In this document: positions 26,866-36,977 of the stretch, in pieces
Layout: each line of letters starts with the position of its first letter
Position numbering within the stretch: the stretch's first letter is position 1
Origin: an uncultured Synergistales bacterium
GTDB lineage: Bacteria; Synergistota; Synergistia; Synergistales; Aminobacteriaceae
Assembly (NCBI GenBank): GCA_905233645.1
Contig: CAJODZ010000009.1
Coordinates: 1-39,012 of the forward strand
Direction: 5' to 3'
Length of the DNA: 39,012 nt
Program-made: the position numbers and the translations under genes
The notes under the pieces: model-generated
What the model saw: the letters and a program-made list of their open reading frames with translations, nothing else
Told to the model about the DNA's origin: nothing
Databases searched by the model: none

Positions 26866-29470
26866 CGACCCTGAATATATTAGCGGCGTAATGTCCTTAC
26901 GAAAACCGCAGGTAAAATCTCTAAACATACTGGACAGTATTTTGAAGACCGTAACGCCTCATAAGGGAATGAATTTAACGGAGGCTCTTGCGTCTGTGCA
27001 TTCGCTTTATCCGACATGTACAGATTTTGAACGGGATTTTATGTCTTTAACATTCGCGCTTGCGACAGGAGTTGGAAAGACCCGTTTAATGGGAGCTTTT
27101 ATAGCTTATCTCTACACAAATCACAATATCCGTAATTTTTTCGTAACTGCTCCCAACACCACAATATATGAAAAGCTAAAACGCGATTTAGGAGAGCCGG
27201 AAAGTCTAAAATATGTTTTTAACGGATTGGACTGCTTTAATTCATTGCCTGAAATTTTTACAGAAGATGATTACAGGACAAGACAGATTACTTTTAATGA
27301 GGCGTATGGTGTCCGTATTTTTATATATAACATTGACAAGTTCAACAGAGAAGACGCAAGAATGAAGAGAGCTAACGAAATACTTGGAGAATCTTTTTAT
27401 AATTATCTTTCTGCGTTAAATGATTTAGTTCTCATTATGGACGAGTCTCACCATTATCGCGCTGAACGTGGCATGGCCGCTTTGAATGAATTGAAGCCAG
27501 TTTTAGGATTAGAGCTAACAGCTACTCCAATAGTGAACAAAGGAAGCAAACAGATTCACTTTAAGAATGTTGTTTATGAATATCCGCTTTCAAAGGCTAT
27601 TGAAGACGGTTACACGCGTACGCCGTTTGCTACAACAAGAGCTGATATTAAAGCTTATAATTTCGGTGATGAAGAACTTGACAAAATAATGCTGAAAGAC
27701 GGAATAATACTTCATGAAGACGCAAAAATTGCCTTAAAAAATTATGCTATATCCAGCGGTAGAAAAATCGTAAAACCTTTTATGCTTATTGTCTGTAAAG
27801 ATACAAACCACGCCGAATGGGTCAATAGTTACGTAACGTCAGATAAATGCAGTCATGGTTATTACAAAGATAAAACGCTAGTAATTCACTCGAAGCAGAA
27901 AGGCGCGGAAAGTGATGAAAATATGCGTCTTTTAATGGACGTTGAAAATCCTAAAAACCCGATTGAAATTGTAATTCATGTGAACATGCTCAAGGAAGGC
28001 TGGGACGTTAATAATCTTTATACGATTGTCCCTTTAAGGACGGCAACATCAAAAATACTTCGTGAACAAATGGTCGGGAGGGGGCTTCGTCTTCCTTACG
28101 GTGAACGGACGGGCGACAGCGTTGTTGATTCGGTGAAGATGACTGCTCATGACAAATTTTCGGAAATTTTAGAAGCGGCTAGAAAAGGAGATTCTATTTT
28201 CAAAGCCGGAAACGTAATAAATATTGAAGACTTAGAGAAAAACGCTTCTCCACAGTTGACTTTTGCTTTCCCGTCGGCGAACAACGATGAAGCATATAAA
28301 TATACAAAGTTGTCTCAAAGTCCAGAACTAGACAATACATTCGATAAGTTAAGAATTACTATTCAGCTAAAAGTAGAAGACGGCATTCAAGATGAGAAAC
28401 CGCTGGAAAAAGTTGTTGCTGAAACACTCGAAGAGGCAAAAGATTTAGGGCAGACATATAAAGACAACGCAAACCCTTTAAATTCTTGGGTTCGTAATGA
28501 AACAGAGCGGACTTATGAAAAAGCGAAACACCACTTTATTCCGATACCGCAAATAAAAATTACGTCAACGGGCGTTGAAGATTACGGGTTTGATGACTTT
28601 GATTTAGAGTTGTCTGCATTTAATCATACGCCCATAGGTGATGACAAAATCGTTATTCAAAATTTAATTGATGCAGGAGACAAGCAATTTATTAAAGGAG
28701 GTAGGATTGATTTCGACACGGTTAAACCGGTTGAAGTTTTATTGACCGAGCTTTATAAAAAGCCCGAAATTGATTACGAAAAAGCTTCTGCCTTAGCATT
28801 AAAACTCGTTAAGAGCGTTTGTGATAAATATAACGGTCTTTATGATATTAACGGCTTGCGTAACATCGTCATGATGAACAAATATGACATAGTTAATGAG
28901 ATTTATACTCAAATGTTACAGCATCTTCATCAAACGAACGGCTTTCTGCAAGAAGAGGTTTTCAAAAACAGAGAGCGAAACATTAAACCGAATTACAAAT
29001 ATAAGCAGGAAGCAAATTTATATGACACCATTACAGGAAACATCAGCTCTATTTTATTCACGGGAATTAAAAAGGGAGTTTTCAGTTCCGCGAAGTTTGA
29101 CAGCTATCATGGAGAATTAACATTTGCCCGATTATTGGAAAATGATAAAGACGTTCAGAATTGGCTTAGACCTGCTCCGCTTGAATTTAACATAACTTAT
29201 GGAACTGGAAGAAGATATGAACCTGATTTTGTTGTAGAAACTGACAAAATTATTTATTTAACAGAGGTAAAGGGTGAGGACAGGCTCAATGACCCAGATG
29301 TACAGGCCAAAAAAGAACGCGGAATAAAATATTGCGAAATAGCTTCCCGTTGGGGAAAAGCAAACGGATTTAAAGATTGGCGATATTTATTCATTCCGGC
29401 AGACGAAATAAAAGCTAATTCAACATTCGGCCAGCTAGTGCAAAGATTTGCAAAACAAGTAGATATTTAA
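26849..29470 (+). CDS. Type III restriction enzyme Res subunit
   Basis: ALATGVGKTRLMGAF Walker A, LIMDESHHYRAERG, C-terminal YEPDFVVETDKIIYLTEVKGE PD-ExK-like motif; overlaps the mod 3' end. Confidence 0.93.
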   Translation: MMKMINDPEYISGVMSLRKPQVKSLNILDSILKTVTPHKGMNLTEALASVHSLYPTCTDFERDFMSLTFALATGVGKTRLMGAFIAYLYTNHNIRNFFVTAPNTTIYEKLKRDLGEPESLKYVFNGLDCFNSLPEIFTEDDYRTRQITFNEAYGVRIFIYNIDKFNREDARMKRANEILGESFYNYLSALNDLVLIMDESHHYRAERGMAALNELKPVLGLELTATPIVNKGSKQIHFKNVVYEYPLSKAIEDGYTRTPFATTRADIKAYNFGDEELDKIMLKDGIILHEDAKIALKNYAISSGRKIVKPFMLIVCKDTNHAEWVNSYVTSDKCSHGYYKDKTLVIHSKQKGAESDENMRLLMDVENPKNPIEIVIHVNMLKEGWDVNNLYTIVPLRTATSKILREQMVGRGLRLPYGERTGDSVVDSVKMTAHDKFSEILEAARKGDSIFKAGNVINIEDLEKNASPQLTFAFPSANNDEAYKYTKLSQSPELDNTFDKLRITIQLKVEDGIQDEKPLEKVVAETLEEAKDLGQTYKDNANPLNSWVRNETERTYEKAKHHFIPIPQIKITSTGVEDYGFDDFDLELSAFNHTPIGDDKIVIQNLIDAGDKQFIKGGRIDFDTVKPVEVLLTELYKKPEIDYEKASALALKLVKSVCDKYNGLYDINGLRNIVMMNKYDIVNEIYTQMLQHLHQTNGFLQEEVFKNRERNIKPNYKYKQEANLYDTITGNISSILFTGIKKGVFSSAKFDSYHGELTFARLLENDKDVQNWLRPAPLEFNITYGTGRRYEPDFVVETDKIIYLTEVKGEDRLNDPDVQAKKERGIKYCEIASRWGKANGFKDWRYLFIPADEIKANSTFGQLVQRFAKQVDI

Positions 29471-29768
29471 ACATAATTCAAATTCGATAAATTTCGTGTT
29501 TTGCTGGAAAGCAATTTTTACTATCTAGATGAAGCGGAAATACTCAAAACATAATCTTAGGCAATAAAATTGAAAAAACGTTTTATTTAAGTGTTAATGT
29601 CGTTTTAAAAAATTATTTTAATGAGAGTACACTTTTTTGTGATTTTCTAGACATAAAAACAGAATAACAGGAAGATTTTTGACATACTTGAAAATATGAA
29701 ACAATTAAAGCACTTCCTTAACTTTTTAGAGTAGTATAATCGCTGAAAAGATTTTTACAGGAGGTTTT

Positions 29769-30200
29769 TTGAAAATGCAAGTGAAAAATAAAAAACGTAA
29801 GGGCTTTACCTTAATTGAAATAATGGTTGTCGTTGTAATCTTGGGTTTGTTAGCGGCGTTAGTCGTACCTAGAATAGGCCCTCAAGTTGCAGAAGCTCAA
29901 CGTACAGCAGCAAGAACTCAAATTCGTAGTTTAGAGGACGCTCTCGAAATGTATAACGCTAATAATGGTTTTTATCCAACGACACAGCAAGGCTTAGAAG
30001 CTCTCGTTAACGCACCAACTACAAATCCAGTTCCTAAACATTATCGCGAAGGCGGTTATTTGAATAAAGTTCCTGATGACCCGTGGGGCAATCCTTATAT
30101 CTACCGTAATAGAGACGGCAAAATTTTAATAATCAGCACTGGCCCGGACGGTGAAGAGGGCGGTGAAGGCGTTAACGCTGACATCACGAACGAGGACTAA
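29769..30200 (+). CDS. gspG: Type II secretion major pseudopilin GspG
   Basis: [27 protein letters not shown] prepilin signal; [23 protein letters not shown]. Confidence 0.94.
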   Translation: MKMQVKNKKRKGFTLIEIMVVVVILGLLAALVVPRIGPQVAEAQRTAARTQIRSLEDALEMYNANNGFYPTTQQGLEALVNAPTTNPVPKHYREGGYLNKVPDDPWGNPYIYRNRDGKILIISTGPDGEEGGEGVNADITNED

Positions 30201-30211
30201 TTTTTTATAAC

Positions 30212-30712
30212 GTGAATAATAATTTCAAAAAGGGTTTTACATTAGTTGAGATTTTAATAGTTGTAGCAATTATAGGGATTTTGTCGGGAGTTATGCTTCC
30301 GCGAATCTCTTTTTATTTTGAGCCGCCGCAAACAATTTTGACACGCTCGCTCGAAGAGGCAGGGAATTTAGCTTTAAGGGGAGTACCTGTTCGTTTTGTG
30401 TTTAAACCTGAAAATTCCTCAAGGCGCGGCGAAATTTTAGTTGAGACTTTACAAAAAGCTGAACCCGACCAAAACAGTCTCAGCGCATTTCTAGGTACTC
30501 AACCCAAAACAGAGACGTTAGAATGGCGCGAATATAAATTATCAAACATGCCCGAAGGAAAATATTGGCGGCTAGAACCAGACGTAATCTATTTCTACAC
30601 GGACGGCTCATGTACTCCCGCGAAAATTTCTTATGCTGAACAAAATATAAGCGAAGCGCAAGCAGAAATTTTTATTTTGACGGTTACGGGTTATTGTTTT
30701 AAACAGGAATAA
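30212..30712 (+). CDS. Type II secretion minor pseudopilin (GspH-like), GTG start
   Basis: KKGFTLVEILIVVAIIGILSGVMLPRISF prepilin signal; 11 bp after gspG. Confidence 0.83.
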   Translation: MNNNFKKGFTLVEILIVVAIIGILSGVMLPRISFYFEPPQTILTRSLEEAGNLALRGVPVRFVFKPENSSRRGEILVETLQKAEPDQNSLSAFLGTQPKTETLEWREYKLSNMPEGKYWRLEPDVIYFYTDGSCTPAKISYAEQNISEAQAEIFILTVTGYCFKQE

Positions 30713-30722
30713 TTTTTTTAAC

Positions 30723-30757
30723 AGCACTCGTTTTCAAAAAATTGGCGAGTGCTTTTT
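30723..30757 (+). terminator. Rho-independent terminator after the pseudopilin genes
   Basis: AGCACTCG...CGAGTGCT followed by TTTT, perfect 8 bp stem. Confidence 0.85.
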
Positions 30758-30843
30758 GATTGTGTGAAATTTTTTATCACATGTCTTATAATAACGCATA
30801 TAATTTTCTGACCAAATAGATTTTTAATTCGTAATACCCTTAT

Positions 30844-30942
30844 TTTTTGCAACTACGTTTACAACTACAAAAAAGCTTTCACAAATTTAATCACTAACTT
30901 TAAAAAAACATTTTGTTTTTTAAACAAAGTATCAATTTTTTT
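30844..30942 (+). repeat. Two-box intergenic repeat, copy 2
   Basis: TTTTTGCAACTACGTTTACAACTACAAAAAAGCTTT ... AAACAAAGTATCAATTTTTTT; 74 bp box spacing. Confidence 0.75.
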
Positions 30943-31154
30943 AGACGCTATTTTTAAAATTCATTTACTAAAAAAGTTTGACCAATAAATTTTTGAAAAC
31001 ATTGGCTTGAAAAATTTTTAATGCTTTTTAATATGAACATGTTTATAAAATATGCTTGCCCTTGTGAATGTTCATTCAAAAATTTTGCATACATATTTGA
31101 TTTTTATGCAAGTGCCGCAAAAATTTAAATACTCTGCATTTATTCTAAGTATAT

Positions 31155-31183
31155 TTGACAAATTTTATATTAGCATCTAAAAT
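31155..31183 (+). promoter_or_regulatory. Sigma-70-type promoter for gdhA
   Basis: TTGACA-N17-TAAAAT about 80 bp upstream of the gdhA start. Confidence 0.7.
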
Positions 31184-31269
31184 TTCCGGCGAATTTTTTA
31201 ATAAGTGCAAAAATTTAAATTATTCGCAATATTTTATTTATATTTTATTTTTTAAGTAAGGTGTTTTTT

Positions 31270-32550
31270 ATGGCAAGACGTACATCAGATAATGTTATTC
31301 TCAGCACTGCTTTGAGCGATTTCTATGATGCAGCCGATTATATGGGACTTGATGAAAAATTAGTTTCGATTTTAAGTAATTCTGAACGTAGAATAGATGT
31401 TTCCGTACCGGTCGAAATGGAAGACGGTTCAGTTGAAGTTTTCAAAGGTTATAGAGTTCAGCATTCCACAGCTTTAGGCCCGTCAAAAGGTGGTATTCGT
31501 TACGCACTCGATGTTACTGGTGCTGAGTGTGAAGGACTTGCAATGTTAATGACTTGGAAATGCTCACTCGCTGGTATTCCTTACGGCGGCGGTAAAGGCG
31601 GTATTTGCTGCGACCCCACGAAATTAACGATTAAAGAAAAAGAGCGTATGTCAAGAACGTTCGGTGCTCGTATTGCTCCTATCATTGGCCGTTGGAGTGA
31701 TATCCCTGCTCCTGATATGTATACGGGCGGTCAGGAAATGGTTTGGATTATGGACACGATTTGCAGAATGATGGGACATTTTGAGCCTGCTCTTTTAACT
31801 GGTAAGCCCGTAGGTTATTGGGGAGCTGCCGGAAGAACAGAAGCTACTGGTCGCGGAGTTGCTGCCTGCGTAACAGAGTTAATGCGCGCGAAAAGCCTTG
31901 ACCCTTCAAAAATGAAAGCTGTTATTCAGGGTTTCGGTAACGTCGGAAGTTATACAGCGTCGATTTTACAGGATGCCGGTGTAAGAATTGTAGGTATCAG
32001 CGATACTTCAGGTGCGTATTACAATCCTAACGGAATTGATATCGAAAAAGCTTTTGAATATATGAACAGAGACCCGAAGCGTAGAGGCCGTAAGCTTGCA
32101 GGTTTTGAAAATGAGAATTGCGAAAAAATCCCTGACGAAGATTTAATCGGTCTTGACTGTAACTTCTTCATTCCTTGCGCAAATCAGGCTGTCATTAACG
32201 AGAATACAGCAGGCAAATTAAAAGCAAGATACGTTTTCGAAGGTGCTAACAGTCCTACAACTCCAGAGGCCGAGAAAATTTTAGAGGACGCGGGCGTAAT
32301 CGTTGTACCTGACTTTTTAGCGAACGCCGGTGGTGTTATCGGTTCATATTTTGAGTGGGCACAGAACTTGCAGGGTTTCCCGTGGACAGAAGAAGAGTAC
32401 AACAAGAGACTTGTAGACCTTATGACGAGCAATTTCAGACGCGTTTGGGATTACTCGACTGATAAGAAAATCACAATGAGACGTTCAGCGTATGTCTGTG
32501 CTATTAAACGCGTTGCGGACGTTGTTGATATCAGAGGCATTTATTTATAG
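31270..32550 (+). CDS. gdhA: Glu/Leu/Phe/Val dehydrogenase family, likely glutamate dehydrogenase
   Basis: GPSKGGIRYALDV, SLAGIPYGGGKGGI, QGFGNVGSY; ORF opens at 31261. Confidence 0.94.
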   Translation: MARRTSDNVILSTALSDFYDAADYMGLDEKLVSILSNSERRIDVSVPVEMEDGSVEVFKGYRVQHSTALGPSKGGIRYALDVTGAECEGLAMLMTWKCSLAGIPYGGGKGGICCDPTKLTIKEKERMSRTFGARIAPIIGRWSDIPAPDMYTGGQEMVWIMDTICRMMGHFEPALLTGKPVGYWGAAGRTEATGRGVAACVTELMRAKSLDPSKMKAVIQGFGNVGSYTASILQDAGVRIVGISDTSGAYYNPNGIDIEKAFEYMNRDPKRRGRKLAGFENENCEKIPDEDLIGLDCNFFIPCANQAVINENTAGKLKARYVFEGANSPTTPEAEKILEDAGVIVVPDFLANAGGVIGSYFEWAQNLQGFPWTEEEYNKRLVDLMTSNFRRVWDYSTDKKITMRRSAYVCAIKRVADVVDIRGIYL

Positions 32551-32569
32551 AGCTTAGGCTTTATGCACT

Positions 32570-33487
32570 ATGACTAAAATTTTTATTGACGGCAGCGCAG
32601 GAACTACAGGTTTAAGAATACGTGAAAGACTTTCAGCGCGTAAGGATATAAATTTAATTACGTTGTCTGAAGAATTTCGTAAAGATTTAAACGCAAGACG
32701 CGACGCTATAAACAATGCTGATATCGTGTTTTTGTGCTTGCCTGATAAAGAAGCTGTCGCCGCCGTTGATTTAATTGATGATAAAAATTTAAACACAGCC
32801 GTAATTGATACATCTACTGCTCATCGAGTTAGTGAGAATTGGGATTACGGCTTTCCCGAAATTAACGGACTACGTGAAAAAATTATAAATTCTAAAAGAA
32901 TTGCTAATCCTGGCTGTCATGCTACGGGCTTTATATCGTTAGTTGCGCCGTTAGTTGAATTAGGTTTAATTGCGAAGGACGAAAAATTAACTTGTTTTTC
33001 ATTAACCGGATATTCAGGCGGAGGCAAAAAGATGATAGCGCAATATGAAGACACTAACCGCGATAAAAATTTTGACGCACCGGCTTTATACGGGTTATCA
33101 CAAGAGCATAAACATTTACCGGAAATGCAAAAGTTATGTCATCTTGAAAACGCGCCGATTTTTTGCCCTATCGTAGCTGATTATTATTCAGGGATGGAAG
33201 TAGTAGTTAATTTATTTGACAGGGATATAAATCAAATCAAAGCCGCGTATAAAAATTATTATTCCAATAATAAAGGGCTTGTAAAATTTTCTGAGCTTGA
33301 AAGCAATTTTGCATACGCTAACGAATTTTCAGGGCGCGACGATTTAATAATAAGCGTAACCGGAAATAATGAACGTGTAAATTTGATTTCGCGTTTCGAC
33401 AATTTAGGCAAGGGAGCTTCAGGCGCGGCTGTTCAGAATATGAATTTAATAATGAACGTCGACGAATTTACAGGCTTAGTGTTTTAA
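32570..33487 (+). CDS. argC: N-acetyl-gamma-glutamyl-phosphate reductase (short type)
   Basis: KIFIDGSAGTTGLRIRERL, RIANPGCHATGF, LTGYSGGGKKMI. Confidence 0.94.
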   Translation: MTKIFIDGSAGTTGLRIRERLSARKDINLITLSEEFRKDLNARRDAINNADIVFLCLPDKEAVAAVDLIDDKNLNTAVIDTSTAHRVSENWDYGFPEINGLREKIINSKRIANPGCHATGFISLVAPLVELGLIAKDEKLTCFSLTGYSGGGKKMIAQYEDTNRDKNFDAPALYGLSQEHKHLPEMQKLCHLENAPIFCPIVADYYSGMEVVVNLFDRDINQIKAAYKNYYSNNKGLVKFSELESNFAYANEFSGRDDLIISVTGNNERVNLISRFDNLGKGASGAAVQNMNLIMNVDEFTGLVF

Positions 33488-33529
33488 ATAGATTTTCATC
33501 ATAGAACCCGACTTAAATTTTTTATTCAA

Positions 33530-33554
33530 CTCTCGTGTAAAAACGAGGGTTTTT
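33530..33554 (+). terminator. Rho-independent terminator after argC
   Basis: CTCTCGT-GTAAAA-ACGAGGG-TTTTTG, 7 bp stem with one G-U pair. Confidence 0.75.
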
Positions 33555-33559
33555 GTTTT

Positions 33560-34498
33560 TTAATTAAGGGGAGCAATTCTTTTTATGCCGTTTAATAATT
33601 CCTCAAGAGCATGTAAATTAGCAGCGTCTTTTAAATCTTTTGCTAACGTGAAAATTTTATATAACCTGTCATTTTGTGAAGGCGTTAATAATTCTTGAAT
33701 GAGCATAAAATCTTTTTCAAGTGCTTTTAGCCTGGCTTCTGCATTATTATTTTTGTCATGGACACCGGCTAATAAACTCGTACCGTTTAAAATAATATTA
33801 TTTATAAATTCAGGCTTAATTTTTAATTCGCTATATAACAAATTTTTCACAATGGGTATATTTATTAAACCGCCGGTGATAAAAATCTTTTCAGGCTCGT
33901 AAATTCGTATGTTGCTATTTAGAAAATTTATCACGTCAAAAATCTCAAAACGAATTAAACGTTCAAAATCTTCGCGCAAAACTTTTCGCCCGTTTAATTT
34001 GATTATTTCACGTTCTGATAAATCACGTTTTAAAGCTCCGGCCTCGTTGTCGTTAATTTCGTTCGATAAACGCAAGCTTAAATATTTTGCAAAAATGTTA
34101 TCGAATTTGTTGCCGCTGAAATTTTTTAATGTCAAGTTTTTCTCAACAGCACTATTAGAAATTATTTCAAGCTCCGAATTTAAATAACCCGCGTCCAAAA
34201 TTAAGAATGTTTTATTGGAGTTGACAAATTTGATTTTAGCCTGAGTTTTCGTAATAAATTTAACGTTCTCAAATCCGGCCTCGTTGGCTGTTGATTTAAT
34301 AGCGTTCAGTTTTTCAGCCGAGTATTCGTCAGGAACAGCAATAACACAAGAGTTTACGAACTCGTTAAAAAATATCTCACTGCCTTCACGAATTTCTAAT
34401 AAAGTTTTTCCGGACGTTATAAACTTAATTTCATGGCCGTCAAAAAATCCGGCGCGTAAATTTTTAGTCCCGTAATCAATAGCTATCGACTGCTGCAA
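33560..34498 (-). CDS. Divergent Hsp70/actin-fold ATPase with short helical C-terminus
   Basis: IAIDYGTKNLRAGFFDG phosphate-1-like, FLILDAGYLNSELEII phosphate-2-like, IFITGGLINIPIVKNLL adenosine-like motif. Confidence 0.72.
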   Translation of the reverse strand: MQQSIAIDYGTKNLRAGFFDGHEIKFITSGKTLLEIREGSEIFFNEFVNSCVIAVPDEYSAEKLNAIKSTANEAGFENVKFITKTQAKIKFVNSNKTFLILDAGYLNSELEIISNSAVEKNLTLKNFSGNKFDNIFAKYLSLRLSNEINDNEAGALKRDLSEREIIKLNGRKVLREDFERLIRFEIFDVINFLNSNIRIYEPEKIFITGGLINIPIVKNLLYSELKIKPEFINNIILNGTSLLAGVHDKNNNAEARLKALEKDFMLIQELLTPSQNDRLYKIFTLAKDLKDAANLHALEELLNGIKRIAPLN

Positions 34499-35766
34499 AT
34501 TAAATACTCCTTCTCAAAATTCAAAGCCTTTAACGTATAAATTTTATTATGTTCGAGATTTTGTGAATGCGCTTCGATATAATTCTCTGTGTAACCTTTA
34601 AAATCGTTTTCAGCCAAAATTTTGACATTACGCCCGATAAATTTAACAGCATAATTTTTTAAAAGCTCGTCGCCTAATTTAATTGCTTGAGTTTTGCGAA
34701 ATGCTTTAATTTGGTCTGGGACTTTATCAGGAAATTTTGCGGCCAAAGTTCCGTCACGCTCCGAATATGAAAATACATGCACGCGCCCTAAACCAGCCTC
34801 ACGCATAGTTTTTAAAGTGTTTTCAAATGCAATATCGCTTTCGCCAGGAAAACCGGTTAAAATGTCTGATGATATGTGCAAATCTTCATCAATGATTTTT
34901 CGGGAAAGTTCGCAAATTTTTATGAAATCTGAAGAACTGTAGCCGCGCCGCATTGATTTTAAAATTCCGTCATCTCCGCTTTGTAAAGGCAAATGCAAAT
35001 GATGACAAAAACTTTCGCAATTTTTTAACGCCGTCATTAAGTTTACATCAAGGCTAAAAGGCTCTAACGAACCTAATCTCAAACGAGGAATATTTTTTAA
35101 CTTCGCAAGTTCGTTAATTAAATCCGCAAGCGTTAAATTTAAATCCCGTCCGTAAATTCCTAAATGAATGCCCGTTAAAATAATTTCCTGAACACCATTT
35201 GCAATGACGTTTTTGATTTCGCTGATTATATTTTCAAGAGGACGGCTCACGGGACGGCCACGCAAAAACGGAATTATGCAATACGTGCAAAAATGATTAC
35301 AGCCGTCTTGAATTTTTATAAACGCTCTCGAATGTAAAACAGGCTTTTTTATTCCGAGTTCTTCCCATTTTGAAAAATCTTGATTATCGTTTCGTAAGTC
35401 GATAAATTTTTCGCTGTCAGGATTTTTTAAGAGCGCGTCTAAAATTTCGGGCAATAAATTTTTATTCCGCGTTCCAGTCAAAATATTTATGCCTAACTCT
35501 TGAGCTTGCGCCGTGTCAATCTTTTCAGCCCAACAACCGCACACAGCAAGAGCACCATTTTTTAAAACACGTCTTGCGCGTCGAATAATCTGTCTGCATT
35601 TTTTATCAGCTTCGCCAGTTACTGAACAAGTTACGATGACGGCGGCGTTAAAATCTTCGTGTAAATCATTTACAATTTCGTGGCCGAGCGTTTTTAATTT
35701 TTCAGCAATAAATTCGCCCTCGTACAAACTTGAACGACAGCCCAAAACGTGAACTAAAATTCTCAT
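34483..35766 (-). CDS. mtaB: tRNA methylthiotransferase, MtaB-like radical SAM enzyme
   Basis: GCRSSLYEGEFIAEKL, IQDGCNHFCTYCIIPFLRGRPVSRP; ORF opens at 35796, MRILVHVLGC at 35766 is the likely start. Confidence 0.9.
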   Translation of the reverse strand: MRILVHVLGCRSSLYEGEFIAEKLKTLGHEIVNDLHEDFNAAVIVTCSVTGEADKKCRQIIRRARRVLKNGALAVCGCWAEKIDTAQAQELGINILTGTRNKNLLPEILDALLKNPDSEKFIDLRNDNQDFSKWEELGIKKPVLHSRAFIKIQDGCNHFCTYCIIPFLRGRPVSRPLENIISEIKNVIANGVQEIILTGIHLGIYGRDLNLTLADLINELAKLKNIPRLRLGSLEPFSLDVNLMTALKNCESFCHHLHLPLQSGDDGILKSMRRGYSSSDFIKICELSRKIIDEDLHISSDILTGFPGESDIAFENTLKTMREAGLGRVHVFSYSERDGTLAAKFPDKVPDQIKAFRKTQAIKLGDELLKNYAVKFIGRNVKILAENDFKGYTENYIEAHSQNLEHNKIYTLKALNFEKEYLICSSR

Positions 35767-36644
35767 GAATTTAAAACAGCCTCGCAGCCCCACCAATCAT
35801 TTAACTCAATTTCGCGAACGATTTTTAAATTAGTTTTAGCGAGTGCATTTTTAAAAATATCCTGTTCGTTTTTTGTCATGCCTGAGAAAATAGCAACACC
35901 GTTATTTTTTAAGACATTTTGAATTTCCGGAACTAATTCCAAATTCGGAGCTAATAAAATATTTGCGGTAATAGCGCCGACTTTCCCGTAATCAAAATTT
36001 TTTAATAAATCACCGACTTCAAAAATATAATTTTCAGGATTGATTTTATTGAGTTCAAAGTTACGTTTAACTTCGTCCAATACGGCAGGGTCAATATCGC
36101 GAGCGTAAACTTTTTCAGCACCCAATTTCACCGCCGCAATCGATAAAATGCCGCTTCCTGTTCCAACGTCCAAAATATTTTTAACGTGATAATTTTTAAA
36201 AGCGTCCTCAAGCAGCATCAAAGCTATTTGCGTGCTCTCGTGATAACCAGTTCCAAAAGCGCACGCCGGAAAAATCAGCAAATTGATTTTATCGGGGTTT
36301 AAACTTTTTTCATGCCATGACGCGGCCACAACGATATTTTCACCAACATTAAGCGGCGGAAAAGCGTCAATATATTGAGTTGCCCATGATTGATTTTGAA
36401 TTTGCGAATGCGAGTTAATTTTTATGTTTGGAAAATCTTTTAACGTGTTATTTATTCTTTCGAGCAAGCTTGTAATATTTTCATCAGCATTGTAATAAGC
36501 ACGCATAATTAAATTTTTACCGCTGTCATTGAGAATTTCTGAACCTTTAGAATTAGTAAGCTCAGAAACGGTCATTAAACTTTCATCATTATCATCGTTT
36601 GTAATAAATTCGACGACGTGCCAAAAATTTTGTTCATTTTGCAT
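35763..36644 (-). CDS. prmA: Ribosomal protein L11 methyltransferase
   Basis: FGTGYHESTQIALMLLE, ILDVGTGSGILSIAAVKLGAEKVYARDIDP, ANILLAPN. Confidence 0.93.
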   Translation of the reverse strand: MQNEQNFWHVVEFITNDDNDESLMTVSELTNSKGSEILNDSGKNLIMRAYYNADENITSLLERINNTLKDFPNIKINSHSQIQNQSWATQYIDAFPPLNVGENIVVAASWHEKSLNPDKINLLIFPACAFGTGYHESTQIALMLLEDAFKNYHVKNILDVGTGSGILSIAAVKLGAEKVYARDIDPAVLDEVKRNFELNKINPENYIFEVGDLLKNFDYGKVGAITANILLAPNLELVPEIQNVLKNNGVAIFSGMTKNEQDIFKNALAKTNLKIVREIELNDWWGCEAVLNS

Positions 36645-36715
36645 TTAAAAAGCCTCCTTTTTTAAATATAAATTATAAAGCTTTGAAACATGATAAAAAT
36701 TTTTAAAGCACTCGT

Positions 36716-36814
36716 AAAAAATTTAACACTTTGTTTCAAACTCGACATGCTTAAAAATTATGCGGCTGTTAAATTTTAAAAAGATTTTTTGTAGTGGTAA
36801 ACGTAGTTGCAAAA
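36716..36814 (-). repeat. Two-box intergenic repeat, copy 3
   Basis: Minus strand TTTTGCAACTACGTTTACCACTACAAAAAATCTTT ... AAACAAAGTGTTAAATTTTTTAC; 75 bp box spacing. Confidence 0.75.
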
Positions 36815-36977
36815 CTCAATATGATTTTTTAATTTGAAAAGATAATTTTGGGTGAAAAATATTATATCAAAAGTTTTTTGGAATATTCTTCACCGCGTCA
36901 ACTGAACAAGCATATTCATCATAATGTTAGAGTATAATTACTCAGAAAATTTTTATGAACGAAAGGATTTTTAACGC

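Noticed and set aside
29471-29768. Intergenic region after res as a possible small RNA or tRNA
   Set aside because: Only a weak TTGCT-GGAA-AGCAA-TTTTT hairpin and a TATAAT-like -10 for gspG; no tRNA cloverleaf or repeat array.
36920-36940. Shared TTAGAGTA..TATAAT sequence upstream of nadE and gspG
   Set aside because: Short, AT-rich, no matching -35; likely chance similarity between -10 regions.
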